A DNA stretch of 64,000 bases from assembly GCA_963825625.1 (NCBI GenBank), contig CAWGUF010000016.1:310001-374000 (forward strand). The letters are read 5' to 3'. Made by a program: the position numbers and the translations under genes. The stretch is from CAMDPA01 sp963825625 (GTDB lineage Bacteria; Pseudomonadota; Alphaproteobacteria; Rhizobiales; Hyphomicrobiaceae). Of the stretch, positions 54,598-64,000 are shown piece by piece (the first letter of the stretch is position 1; each line of letters starts with the position of its first letter). The notes under the pieces are model-generated. The model had not been told where the DNA came from, made no database searches, and saw only the letters and a program-made list of their open reading frames with translations.

Positions 54598-54637
54598 CGC
54601 GTTTGAAAGCGCATTTGAAAACGCGATTGAAAGCGGC
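54598..54637. repeat. Short imperfect tandem repeat
   Basis: GCGTTTGAAA, GCGCATTTGAAAA and CGCGATTGAAA follow one another with small changes, between leuB and the esterase start. It is a short slippage-type repeat. Confidence 0.5.
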
Positions 54638-54655
54638 GGGCACGCCCACCAATGT

Positions 54656-55771
54656 TCACCCCGCCAACCGCTCGAACTCCTTGACGATCGCCTCGCCCAT
54701 TTCGGTGGTGCCGACGCTGCGCATGTTGGGCTGCATGATGTCGCCGGTGCGGTAGCCCTGGGCGAGTGTGTTGGCGATCGCCTTGTCGACCATGTCGGCC
54801 TCTTGCGTCAGGCCGAACGAGTAGCGCAGAGCCATGCCGAAACTTGCCATGGTGGCGATCGGGTTGGCCTTGTTCTGGCCGGCGATATCAGGGGCGGTGC
54901 CGTGGACGGGCTCGTAGAAGGCCTTGCGGCGGCCGCTGGCGTCGGGTGCACCAAGGGAGGCTGATGGCAGCATGCCGAGGGAGCCCGTCATCATCGCGGC
55001 CTCGTCCGACAGGATATCGCCAAACAGGTTGTCGCAAACGATGACGTCGAACTGCTTGGGATTGCGAATGAGCTGCATCGCGCAGTTGTCGGCGAGGATG
55101 TGGTGCAGCTCGATGCCCTGGCCGTGCTGCTTGTGCGTCTCGGTGGCGACCTTCTTCCACAACACGCCGGTTTTCATGACGTTGTTCTTCTCGGCGGAAT
55201 GCACTTTCTTGCCGCGCGTGCGGGCGAGGTCGAAGGCGACGCGGACGATGCGCTCGATCTCGTGAGTGGTGTAGACCTGGGTGTCGACGGCGCGCTGCTC
55301 GCCGTTCTCCAATGTCACGATCTCCTTGGGCTCGCCGAAATAGACGCCGCCGGTGAGCTCGCGCAGAATCAGGATGTCGAGGCCTTCCACCAGCTCGCGC
55401 TTCAAAGACGAGGCTTCGGCGAGTGCGGGATAGCAGATGGCGGGCCGGAGATTGGCGAACAGATCGAGGTCTTTGCGGATGCGCAACAGCGCGGCCTCAG
55501 GCCTGAGCTCATAGGCGACGTCGTCCCACTTCGGGCCGCCGACGGCGCCGAACATGATGGCGTCGCACGCTTGCGCCTTGGCCATCGTTTCTTCGGTGAT
55601 CGGCACGCCGAGCTTGTCGATGGCCGCCCCGCCGACCAGATCCGAGGATGTCTCGAACTTCGCCTTGTTGCTCTTCTTATTGAAGAAGGCGATGAGGCGC
55701 TCGACCTCGGCCATCGCTTCCACGCCGATGCCGTCGCCGGGCAGGAGCAGCAGATTGTGGGTATTGGCCAT
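54656..55771 (-). CDS. leuB: 3-Isopropylmalate dehydrogenase
   Basis: It oxidises and decarboxylates 3-isopropylmalate in leucine synthesis. The 371-residue protein has LLLPGDGIGVEAMAEVERLI at the N-terminus, the substrate-binding RELTGGVYFGEP, the RIVRVAFDLARTRGKKVHSA stretch, DNLFGDILSDEAAMM and EPVHGTAPDIAGQNKANP. ATG 55771 follows GGAGGACCACGCC. leuC and leuD are not in the window. Confidence 0.97.
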   Translation of the reverse strand: MANTHNLLLLPGDGIGVEAMAEVERLIAFFNKKSNKAKFETSSDLVGGAAIDKLGVPITEETMAKAQACDAIMFGAVGGPKWDDVAYELRPEAALLRIRKDLDLFANLRPAICYPALAEASSLKRELVEGLDILILRELTGGVYFGEPKEIVTLENGEQRAVDTQVYTTHEIERIVRVAFDLARTRGKKVHSAEKNNVMKTGVLWKKVATETHKQHGQGIELHHILADNCAMQLIRNPKQFDVIVCDNLFGDILSDEAAMMTGSLGMLPSASLGAPDASGRRKAFYEPVHGTAPDIAGQNKANPIATMASFGMALRYSFGLTQEADMVDKAIANTLAQGYRTGDIMQPNMRSVGTTEMGEAIVKEFERLAG

Positions 55772-56043
55772 GGCGTGGTCCTCCGGTCGGCGCGTGTTGA
55801 TCTGGCAGGGAATGATATGGGGCAACGGTTAGCGGCGCGGCGGTGGTTTCGCAAGCGGGTTGACGGTCTGTGAGCCGCGCGGTGGCGGATCGACCGGGTC
55901 TACAGCCTGTCTGGCGAGGTTGGGTGGAAGCCGTTGGGCCAACGGGAAAAATATTCACCAGTGGGGTGGAACTTGGATTTTGCCGGTTGACGGTCGGATG
56001 CTAAATCCCCATCACCCAGGCAGGCTATCCGAAGGGGACAATA

Positions 56044-57573
<1,530 letters not shown>

Positions 57574-57691
57574 TGTGACCTCAGTCTGCGGTGTAGGGCC
57601 GCGCCCTGGCCGGAGGAACAATGGGCGGAACTGCGGGGTAGCTGATCGGGCGCCTCGTCGGAAGTGCGGCACAGGTTAGCGCGTATCTGCC

Positions 57692-58519
57692 ATGACATTC
57701 GATTTCAACACGCTGTTCTGGATCGCGATCATCGCGATGGCTCTGCAGCCGCTGCTGATGGGGCGCTGGGCGGCGATGCAGCGGGCGCAACAGATCCGCG
57801 CGATCGAGAAGGCGCATGACAGCCGCGTCATTACGATGATCCACCGGCAGGAAAAACGCAGCCTGTTCGGGTTTGCCGTCTCGCGCCACATCGATCTGGA
57901 AGATGCGCAGACGATCATCGCTGCGATCAAGGAAACGCCCAAACACGTGCCAATCGATCTGGTGCTGCATACGCCGGGCGGGCTGGTGCTGGCGGCGATG
58001 CAGATCGCGCGCGCGGTGGAAGCGCATCCGGCGAAGGTGACCGTCTATGTTCCGGTCTATGCAATGTCGGGCGGGACGCTGATCGCGCTTGCGGCCGACG
58101 AGATCGTGCTGGGGGAATTTTCGGTGCTCGGACCGATTGATCCTCAGATCATGGGTTTGCCCGCTGCCAGCATCGTAAGGGCGCGCTATGCCAAGCCCGT
58201 CGCGGAGGTGCTCGACCTGACGCTGGTACTGGCTGACGTCAGCGAGAAGGCGCTGGCGCAGGTCAAGCGCGGGGCGGTCGAACTGCTGACGCCGCGCATG
58301 GAGCAATCGGCAGCGGAAGCCCTTGCGGAGAAACTGGCTGGCGGTCACTGGACGCACGATTATGCACTGACGGCAGCGGAGGCGCGTGAGCTCGGCCTGC
58401 CGGTAAAGGCCGACATGCCTCAGGTCGTGCTTGATCTGATGCGGCTTTATCCGCAGGCGGTGCAGCAGTCGGGGGTCGAGTTTTTGCCGTTCGAGGTTCC
58501 GCGTCAGCGGCGGAGCTGA
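57692..58519 (+). CDS. Membrane-anchored SDH/SppA-type serine protease
   Basis: A ClpP-fold protease of the serine dehydrogenase proteinase family. A transmembrane helix (FWIAIIAMALQPLLMG) precedes a soluble domain with LVLHTPGGLVLAAMQIARA, the nucleophile Ser in YAMSGGTLIALAADEIV, and LGPIDPQIMGL. Length is 275 residues. It follows gpmI on the same strand by about 120 bases. It likely cleaves membrane or signal peptides; no partner is near. Confidence 0.88.
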   Translation: MTFDFNTLFWIAIIAMALQPLLMGRWAAMQRAQQIRAIEKAHDSRVITMIHRQEKRSLFGFAVSRHIDLEDAQTIIAAIKETPKHVPIDLVLHTPGGLVLAAMQIARAVEAHPAKVTVYVPVYAMSGGTLIALAADEIVLGEFSVLGPIDPQIMGLPAASIVRARYAKPVAEVLDLTLVLADVSEKALAQVKRGAVELLTPRMEQSAAEALAEKLAGGHWTHDYALTAAEARELGLPVKADMPQVVLDLMRLYPQAVQQSGVEFLPFEVPRQRRS

Positions 58520-58689
58520 CGGGAGACGAATAAGTTCTTTTCCATTTTTTCTTTACAAGCCGGTGGACTGATTCGTTTTCAGGAGCGTTGTTCAAGACAA
58601 GTCCGCTGCCGGCGTTCAATGTCCCCGCGTTGGTTCTGGCAGCGATCGATGTCCGAGACCGGCTGCGTATCGTCGGTGGACATTTGAAG

Positions 58690-58718
58690 GCGGGTCGGGT
58701 CCGCAAAGCCCGGCCCGC
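58690..58718. terminator. Hairpin between convergent protease and dapB genes
   Basis: GCGGGTCGGG and CCCGGCCCGC form a 10-bp stem with one G-T pair around a nine-base loop, followed by TCTTCT. It lies between the stops of the two convergent genes and could terminate either transcript. Confidence 0.5.
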
Positions 58719-58754
58719 TCTTCTGATTTGCGCGCGATTACGGCGCGGCGGGGC

Positions 58755-59561
58755 TCAAAGACCCAGCACGTCATTCATTGAAAAAAGTCCTGGTCCCTTG
58801 TCGCGGCCCCAAAGGGCTGCCCGCACGGCGCCCCTTGCGAAGATGCCTCGGTCGGCGGCTTTGTGGGTTAACTCGATGCGCTCGCCATCGGCGGCGAATA
58901 TCACGGTATGATCGCCGACGACGTTGCCGCCACGGAGCGTTGCAAATCCGATGTCACCGCGGCGACGCTCGCCGGTGTGCCCGTCGCGAGTACGCACGCT
59001 CGTATCCTTGAGTGAAATTTCGCGTCCTGCTGCGGCGGCCTCACCCAACATCAATGCCGTGCCGGAGGGTGCGTCGACCTTGTATCGGTGATGCATTTCC
59101 AGGATCTCGACATCGTAGTCTGCATCGAGGGCCTCGGCTACCTTGCGGGTCAACGCGACCAGCAGATTGACGCCGAGGCTCATGTTGCCGGCTTTGACGA
59201 TGGTGGCGTGGCGCGCGGCGGCGGTGATGGCCTTGTCATCGGCTTCGGCCAGTCCGGTGGTGCCGATGACGTGGACGATGCGCGCGTTGGCGGCGAGGCC
59301 GGCGAATTCGACGGTGGCTGCGGGTACCGTGAAGTCGAGGATGGCATCGACCTTTGCAATCAGCTCGAGGGGATCGTCGGTCACTTTAGCGCCGATGGCG
59401 CCGATGCCGGCAAGCTCGCCGATGTCCTGGCCGAGAGCCTTGGAGCCCGGGGCCTCGATGCCGCCAGCGAGGCGGCAAGCCTGGTTGGCAGCGACAGCGC
59501 GGGCCAATTCGCGTCCCATACGGCCGCTCGCACCCATCACGGCGATTGAATAGTTGCTCAT
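58755..59561 (-). CDS. dapB: 4-Hydroxy-tetrahydrodipicolinate reductase
   Basis: A reductase of the lysine/diaminopimelate pathway. The cofactor loop IAVMGASGRMGREL (GASGRMG at about residues 10-16) is followed by ILDFTVPAATVEF, the catalytic region EMHHRYKVDAPSGTA with the His pair and Lys, and IGFATLRGGNVVGDHTVIF. ATG 59561 (MSNYSIAV) has GGAGG upstream; it removes a ten-residue extension. Length is 268 residues. Confidence 0.97.
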   Translation of the reverse strand: MSNYSIAVMGASGRMGRELARAVAANQACRLAGGIEAPGSKALGQDIGELAGIGAIGAKVTDDPLELIAKVDAILDFTVPAATVEFAGLAANARIVHVIGTTGLAEADDKAITAAARHATIVKAGNMSLGVNLLVALTRKVAEALDADYDVEILEMHHRYKVDAPSGTALMLGEAAAAGREISLKDTSVRTRDGHTGERRRGDIGFATLRGGNVVGDHTVIFAADGERIELTHKAADRGIFARGAVRAALWGRDKGPGLFSMNDVLGL

Positions 59562-59687
59562 CGTCCAGGCCTCCGGGCAGTCAGTTGGCATCGACTACAC
59601 TTACCCGGCCAGCACCTGGAATAGCAACGCATGGAGCCGCTGGTGTGTCGACTTTGCCAGGTTGTGATCCCAGGTGGGTCGTGGGGT

Positions 59688-60224
59688 TCAGGCCGGGCTT
59701 GGGGTGTTGCGGGCTATGGCCTCATCGATCAGCCGGCGCGCCTCGGCGGCGTCGCCAAATCCTTCCAGCTTGACCCACTTGTTGTCTTCAAGATCCTTAT
59801 AATGCTCGAAAAAGTGGGCGATCTGGCGCAGCAGAATTTCTGGGAGGTCGTGATAGCTATGGACACGGTCATAGCGCGCGGTGATGTGCGCTGATGGGAC
59901 CGCGATTATTTTCTCGTCGCCACCTTTCTCGTCGAGCATCTTCAGGACCCCGACGGGCCGGCAGTTCATCACGCAGCCAGGGATCAGCGGGCGCTGGTTG
60001 GCGATCAGCACGTCGACGGGGTCGCCATCGTCGGACAGCGTGCCGGGAACAAAGCCATAGTTTCCAGGGTAGCGCATGGCGGTATACAGGATGCGGTCGA
60101 CAAACAATGTGCCGGAGGCCTTGTCCATCTCGTACTTGATCGGCTCGCCGCCAATCGGAACCTCCACGATCACATTGATATCTGTCGGTGGCGTGTTGCC
60201 GGGTGGGATCGCATCTATGCGCAT
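59688..60224 (-). CDS. ppa: Inorganic pyrophosphatase
   Basis: It hydrolyses pyrophosphate, pulling biosynthesis forward. The type I family sequences are IVEVPIGGEPIKYEMDKASG, ILYTAMRYPGNYGFVPGTLS, the metal-binding DDGDPVDVLI, and GDEKIIAVP. Length is 178 residues. It is on the dapB strand and upstream of it. Confidence 0.97.
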   Translation of the reverse strand: MRIDAIPPGNTPPTDINVIVEVPIGGEPIKYEMDKASGTLFVDRILYTAMRYPGNYGFVPGTLSDDGDPVDVLIANQRPLIPGCVMNCRPVGVLKMLDEKGGDEKIIAVPSAHITARYDRVHSYHDLPEILLRQIAHFFEHYKDLEDNKWVKLEGFGDAAEARRLIDEAIARNTPSPA

Positions 60225-60338
60225 TGCTCGGGTTCCAGTTATGAAGTGCGGGTTTCCATCGTTATCCGATTAGTGGAGATCTGCGTGCATGAGGGCAATC
60301 GGCATTTGGTCGACTTGTCGAAATCAAGGGATAGAGCC

Positions 60339-60929
60339 ATGCGTGGCTTGAAGCTTGGCGTTGCAGCTCTGGGAGCCTTCGTGCTGGTTTTCTGCATGCC
60401 GCCTGCGGCTGCCAATCCGCCGAAAAGCCGGCTGACGCCCATTGATCTGGACGAGTGCAAGCTTGTTGCGAAGCGCGATGGCGGGCGCTCCTGGTTGTGT
60501 CCCGGGCTCGCGGGTTATCCAGTCTATGTTGCGGAGCGCGGCCGTCGGTATGCGCTGAGCTTTGGGCCTCGTGCTGAAAGTCGTCGTTCGGCACTGCAGT
60601 CTCCGAGTGCGGTGAACTCGCTGTTCGATGGCAAGCGTCGTCCGACAGTCGAATGGCGGATTGAGCGCCTGGGGGGTGGTCGGGAGGCGCCGTTTGCAAC
60701 GATCGTCCGGTTCCATGCGCGCGACGGTGATATAGTGCGGGAATTGCTCGTTGTAACGAAGGTGACCAGCAAATTGTCGTGTCATGTCGCTCACGTCGAC
60801 GCGACGGCCAATCCCGACGCGATGGCACTGGCACGCAACTGGGCGGATGCGCATGTCCGCCGGCAAGGTTGTCCGGCGAGGGTGCCGTGGGTGGGCAATG
60901 CGCGAGCGGGGCAGGGAGAAGTACGCTGA
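60339..60929 (+). CDS. Secreted hypothetical protein
   Basis: A 196-residue protein with a signal peptide (GVAALGAFVLVFCMPPAAA) and a mature part containing DECKLVAKRDGGRSWLCPGL, YPVYVAERGRRYALSFGP and TKVTSKLSCHVAHVDATANP. Four cysteines may form disulfides. AAGGGATAGAGCC precedes the ATG at 60339; upstream in-frame starts lack one. I recognise no family. Confidence 0.75.
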   Translation: MRGLKLGVAALGAFVLVFCMPPAAANPPKSRLTPIDLDECKLVAKRDGGRSWLCPGLAGYPVYVAERGRRYALSFGPRAESRRSALQSPSAVNSLFDGKRRPTVEWRIERLGGGREAPFATIVRFHARDGDIVRELLVVTKVTSKLSCHVAHVDATANPDAMALARNWADAHVRRQGCPARVPWVGNARAGQGEVR

Positions 60930-60978
60930 AGGGTGTTGATGTGGCCGAGGGGCGTGGCGAGTGCTTGCCGGCTGCCCG

Positions 60979-61497
60979 TCAGGTCCATTCGAAAGCGACT
61001 TTGGCAAGCTTGGCGGTGCCGATCAGCTCTGTCGCTTCTGCTATCGGCCTTCCACCGCGCTTCCAATAAAAGTCGAGCGCGGGGCGGTTCTCCAGCAGGG
61101 ACCATACGATCAAGCCGGCGTGGCCGCGCAACTCCAGCATATGGCGCGTGCCCTCGAACAGATGCTCGCCGAGGCCCATGCCCTGGTGGGTGGGTGACAG
61201 GTAAAGCTCGAAGATCTCGCCTTCGGCCTTGCCGATCCTGCCGCGGGTGCGCGAGAGGCCGTATGTCGAGTAGCCCGCGACCTGATCGGACAGGCAGATC
61301 ACCTGCACGCTTTCTCGCGAACGAATGGCGCTCGACCACCATCTCGTCCCGCGGCGGTTGATCATGCCTTCCAGATGGTGGTGGGGGATGATGCCGCGAT
61401 AGGTGTTGCGCCAACTTTCGCGAAAGATGTCGGCTAGGGCCTTCGCATCACTGCGCTGACCTTGACGCACTACGATTTGTGAACTCGAACCAAGCAT
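60979..61497 (-). CDS. GNAT-family N-acetyltransferase
   Basis: An acetyl-CoA-dependent acetyltransferase of 172 residues. The N-terminal VRQGQRSDAKALADIFRESW, the EIFELYLSPTHQGMGLGEHL strand-loop (acetyl-CoA-binding QGMGLG) and LENRPALDFYWKRGG identify the GNAT fold. The substrate is unknown. It is convergent with the secreted protein before it and on the phasin strand. Confidence 0.9.
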   Translation of the reverse strand: MLGSSSQIVVRQGQRSDAKALADIFRESWRNTYRGIIPHHHLEGMINRRGTRWWSSAIRSRESVQVICLSDQVAGYSTYGLSRTRGRIGKAEGEIFELYLSPTHQGMGLGEHLFEGTRHMLELRGHAGLIVWSLLENRPALDFYWKRGGRPIAEATELIGTAKLAKVAFEWT

Positions 61498-61617
61498 GAG
61501 CCCACTCTAGCGCGACGCGCGGCCGCGTACAGCAAAAAGGTAACGAGTGGTGAGCGGACGTGTCGATTCGATTCGATGCGGCGGTGTGGGGCCCCGATTG
61601 ACGAGGTTGATATTCAC

Positions 61618-61649
61618 AAAAAAAAGCCCGGATGCGTGCGCATCCGGGC
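61618..61649 (-). terminator. Rho-independent terminator of the phasin gene
   Basis: On the minus strand a 10-11 bp GC-rich stem (GCCCGGATGCG and its complement, 61626-61649) is followed by eight T (plus-strand A-run 61618-61625). It lies 33 bases after the phasin stop, a textbook intrinsic terminator. Confidence 0.93.
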
Positions 61650-61682
61650 CCTTGCAATGTCTCTGCTCGCGTAGTCGCTGGC

Positions 61683-62273
61683 TCAGCGCTTGAACTGGTC
61701 AAACGACTTGGAGGCTGCCGCGTTCATGGATTCGATCGCCTCGCGGGTAACCTTCGCAGAGAGCTCGAAAAGCTCTTTGGTCTGGGCGCCAGCAATTGCG
61801 AATTGCTGCTGCATGAAATCGGCCTGAAGGCGAGCGGCTTCCGGCAGCGTGCGTGCGCGGGCCATCGCCTGGGCAGCGTCAAAGGCGGCTTCGGTGTTCA
61901 TGGCGGTGTTGTTCATCACCTTCTCGCCGATGGCCTTGGCGCCGGCCTGGGCAGCGAGCATGACGTCCTCGACCACCTTGGCGTTATCCTGTGCGGCCGT
62001 ATTCATCTTCTGATAGGCCTCGCGCGTCTTGGCGACGCCGTCCTCGGCCATGGCCTGCAGGTTCTCCGGGATCCGCGCGTCCTGCGCGGCCTTGAACATG
62101 TCTTGGGCCTGGCGGGTGAATTGCTCGTTCATCTCTTTGCTCCTGGCGATGGGCCTGGCGGCAGCGCTGGCTGCTCGCGAAGTTGCCTTGGTCGGCTTTC
62201 GCGTAGAAGAGCCGCGGGTTGGGCGCTTGGTTGCACTCTTCGATACAGCAGGCTTGGGGTTGGTACGGGGCAT
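61683..62273 (-). CDS. Phasin family protein
   Basis: Phasins coat polyhydroxyalkanoate granules. The C-terminal 150 residues are a helical phasin domain (FTRQAQDMFKAAQDARIPEN, NTAAQDNAKVVEDVMLAAQA, QQQFAIAGAQTKELFELSAK). From the ATG at 62273 a 46-residue Lys/Arg/Ser/Thr-rich segment (VSKSATKRPTRGSSTRKP) precedes it, as in DNA-binding phasins. An alternative start at 62132 (MNEQFTRQ), with AGGAGC, would drop this tail. Three TGC-N3-GCA sites lie upstream. A strong terminator follows. PHA synthase genes are not in the window. Confidence 0.88.
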   Translation of the reverse strand: MPRTNPKPAVSKSATKRPTRGSSTRKPTKATSRAASAAARPIARSKEMNEQFTRQAQDMFKAAQDARIPENLQAMAEDGVAKTREAYQKMNTAAQDNAKVVEDVMLAAQAGAKAIGEKVMNNTAMNTEAAFDAAQAMARARTLPEAARLQADFMQQQFAIAGAQTKELFELSAKVTREAIESMNAAASKSFDQFKR

Positions 62274-62356
62274 GTCCTCAGTCCGACTGGGGCCATCCGG
62301 TTCTGGCCGTTGCTGGCGGGGTGACTTCAATGCGACCTGTATACCCGAGGATATTG

Positions 62357-62433
62357 TGCGATGCAACAATAATGCTGCGGTGCATAGTTAACGGCGCCAA
62401 CGTATGCGTTGCGAGCAAAAATGGTGCACCGCA
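62357..62433 (-). promoter_or_regulatory. Three PhaR-type operator half-palindromes upstream of the phasin gene
   Basis: Three copies of TGC-N3-GCA lie at 62357-62365 (TGCGATGCA), 62376-62384 (TGCGGTGCA) and 62425-62433 (TGCACCGCA). This matches the pattern bound by PhaR-type repressors in front of phasin genes. They lie 84-160 bases upstream of the 62273 start. The phaR gene itself is not in the window. Confidence 0.6.
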
Positions 62434-62500
62434 ACATAAATACGCTAAATTGTTGAGCAAAATCGCGTGCAATCGATTGTAGCCGTTGCGGCGGCCAGCC

Positions 62501-63898
62501 TTAATTCAAGCGCTCGAACATTCTGCGATATTCTGTCGCGGCTGGATCAAACAGGATGTCAGTGCTGCGTAGTGGCCTCGCCAGCGCCAAGCCCTCGAGT
62601 GATCGGCAACGGGAAAGAGCCACGTAAGTCTGGCCGTGAGCGAACGTGCCGCGGCCAAGATCGATGTAGACCCGCTCAAGGGTCAGGCCCTGGCTCTTGT
62701 GGATGGTCAGTGCCCAGGCCAGGCGCAGCGGGAACTGTTTGAAAGAGCCTGCCACGGTCTCGACGATCTTGGCAGCCTCCTGGTCATAGGCGTAACGGCG
62801 GTTTTCCCAGGATGCGGGCTCGACCTCATACTCGATGCCGTCGATCTCGATCCAAACGCGGGTATCGGTCAGCTTTGATATGCGCGCTATCGAGCCATTG
62901 ACCCAACGGCGCTCGGAGTCGTTGCGAAGCATGATGACCTTGGCGCCGGTCTTCAGCATCAGCGTCTGATCGGTTGGTTGCGCCGTTGCGGTGAACTCGC
63001 CGACGATGCCGGCCTCATAGGTGTGAGGCGTGCCGGCCAATGCGTCCAGATAGGCGCGATTGATGCGGCTGGCGGCGGCATTGGTGGGCGTCAGAATCAC
63101 GTACGGCTCACCTTCCTTCAAGGTGCGCACGGGATTGACCTGCTCATTGAGGTCGGCAAGGTCCGCTTCGTCGGCATCGCCCTCCCGGATGCGGTTGAGG
63201 ATGCGCAGCAAGCGACCGTCGCGTTGGCGAAATACCTGCTCGAGCTCGAGTAGCATGGTGCCAGCGCCGTCGCGCAGGGCGGAGGTGGTGAAGAAGAAGG
63301 GACCTCCATGCTCGCTCTCGAGGTGCTGAGCGACCTCGGCCTCCTGCACGACGGGGGGCAACTGGTGGAGGTCGCCGAACATCAGGAGCCGGACGCCGCC
63401 GAATGGCTCGCGCGGGCGGCCCCGGTTGAGCCGCAGTGACTGGTCAATGGCCCACATCAGATCCGAGCGCACCATCGACACCTCGTCGATGATGACGTAG
63501 CGGAGGCGCCGCATGGTACGGCCGTTTCGGCTACGCCGGATGTCATCGGGGCGAATCAGGCGAGGCGGCAGGCCGAAGAACGAGTGGATCGTCTGGCCGC
63601 CGACGTTGACAGCGGCAAGGCCGGTCGGGGCAACGACCACGGCCTCTTCTGCGACGCTGTCTGCCAGGCATCGCAGGAGGGTGGATTTACCGGTACCGGC
63701 GCGTCCCGTTACGAACAGGTGACCGGTTCCGTCGCGTACATAGTCAAGCACGGCCTCGTATTCGGGCGTCGGGGTGACGCCGGCCGGCCAGACTGTACGC
63801 CGCTTGGGAGTGGCTGGTTCTTGTGCGAGCGCGTTCAAGTCCGATTTCCGCCTCCATGCCATCCGGGCGATTGCCGCCGGGAATCGGATGACTGTCAA
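62501..63898 (-). CDS. PIF1-like ATP-dependent DNA helicase
   Basis: A superfamily 1B helicase of 465 residues. Walker A VTGRAGTGKSTLL, Walker B YVIIDEVSMVRSDLMWA, GDLHQLPPV, and the C-terminal AWALTIHKSQGLTLERVYID and YVALSRCRSLEGL are family motifs. The PIF1/RecD-like layout lacks the RecBCD partner signs. It unwinds DNA 5'-3' in other systems. It lies at the end of the window; the 100 bases after its start hold no visible gene. Confidence 0.93.
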   Translation of the reverse strand: MTVIRFPAAIARMAWRRKSDLNALAQEPATPKRRTVWPAGVTPTPEYEAVLDYVRDGTGHLFVTGRAGTGKSTLLRCLADSVAEEAVVVAPTGLAAVNVGGQTIHSFFGLPPRLIRPDDIRRSRNGRTMRRLRYVIIDEVSMVRSDLMWAIDQSLRLNRGRPREPFGGVRLLMFGDLHQLPPVVQEAEVAQHLESEHGGPFFFTTSALRDGAGTMLLELEQVFRQRDGRLLRILNRIREGDADEADLADLNEQVNPVRTLKEGEPYVILTPTNAAASRINRAYLDALAGTPHTYEAGIVGEFTATAQPTDQTLMLKTGAKVIMLRNDSERRWVNGSIARISKLTDTRVWIEIDGIEYEVEPASWENRRYAYDQEAAKIVETVAGSFKQFPLRLAWALTIHKSQGLTLERVYIDLGRGTFAHGQTYVALSRCRSLEGLALARPLRSTDILFDPAATEYRRMFERLN

Positions 63899-64000
63899 CG
63901 CATAGCCTAATCGGGAGGCGAGGCACAGGGCGTTGCGGTGCTTGGCAGGGGAGGAACGGCTTTTCGTGCTCAGGGGGCGAGCATCAGCGTCTTTGGCCCG

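Overview
The window is high-GC DNA with densely packed, largely co-directional genes. It looks chromosomal and fits an alphaproteobacterium, probably of the order Hyphomicrobiales. The reasons are a short bacterial proS without a large editing insertion followed directly by lolC-lolD, a dnaB-alr-radA-cvpA block, a phasin, many TRAP/TTT solute-binding proteins, and a CofC/CofD/CofE/FbiC F420 operon of the kind reported from aerobic Proteobacteria. The assignment rests on gene content only; I see no rRNA or tRNA gene.

Layout. Positions 1-3.7 kb are accessory: a truncated IS3-family element, a 5-methylcytosine methyltransferase paired with a Vsr endonuclease, and the remnant of a SWIM zinc-finger/calcium-binding-type gene. 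From 3.7 to 16.4 kb lies a catabolic island: an orphan Bug-type binding protein, a TauD/TfdA dioxygenase, a two-subunit molybdenum enzyme of the pyrogallol transhydroxylase/resorcinol hydroxylase type, a TRAP permease pair, three tandem DctP-type binding proteins and a DoxX protein. From 16.4 to 29 kb is mostly core genome (proS, lolCD, cvpA, radA, alr, dnaB) with small secreted proteins and one hydrolase. At 29.3-30.8 kb is a tandem pair of secreted lectin/endostatin-like proteins.

From 31.0 to 40.2 kb runs a tightly packed transcription unit with a complete coenzyme F420 set (luciferase-like oxidoreductase, fbiC, npdG, cofE, cofD, cofC). It continues into a CoA-transferase, a MaoC-like hot-dog protein and an SDR. 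At 40.3-42.9 kb is a bufferin-type RiPP operon (bufA, bufB, bufC and a DoxX protein). At 43.1-49.9 kb are a BadI-like ring hydrolase, a hydrolase, a Tat-exported two-subunit molybdenum hydroxylase, a SoxYZ-like pair lacking the usual SoxY C-terminal motif, and a hydrolase-OsmC fusion. From 50.2 kb on come a bactofilin, metabolic genes (leuB, gpmI, dapB, ppa), an asparaginase-like protein, a phasin with PhaR-like operator sites, and a PIF1-like helicase.

The points most worth following up are: the Mo enzyme whose iron-sulfur subunit lacks expected cluster cysteines; the fusion of the F420 operon with an acyl-CoA module; the bufferin cluster; a family of intergenic palindromes that share a loop; and six genes each broken by one extra base, which looks more like insertion-type sequencing error than real gene decay.
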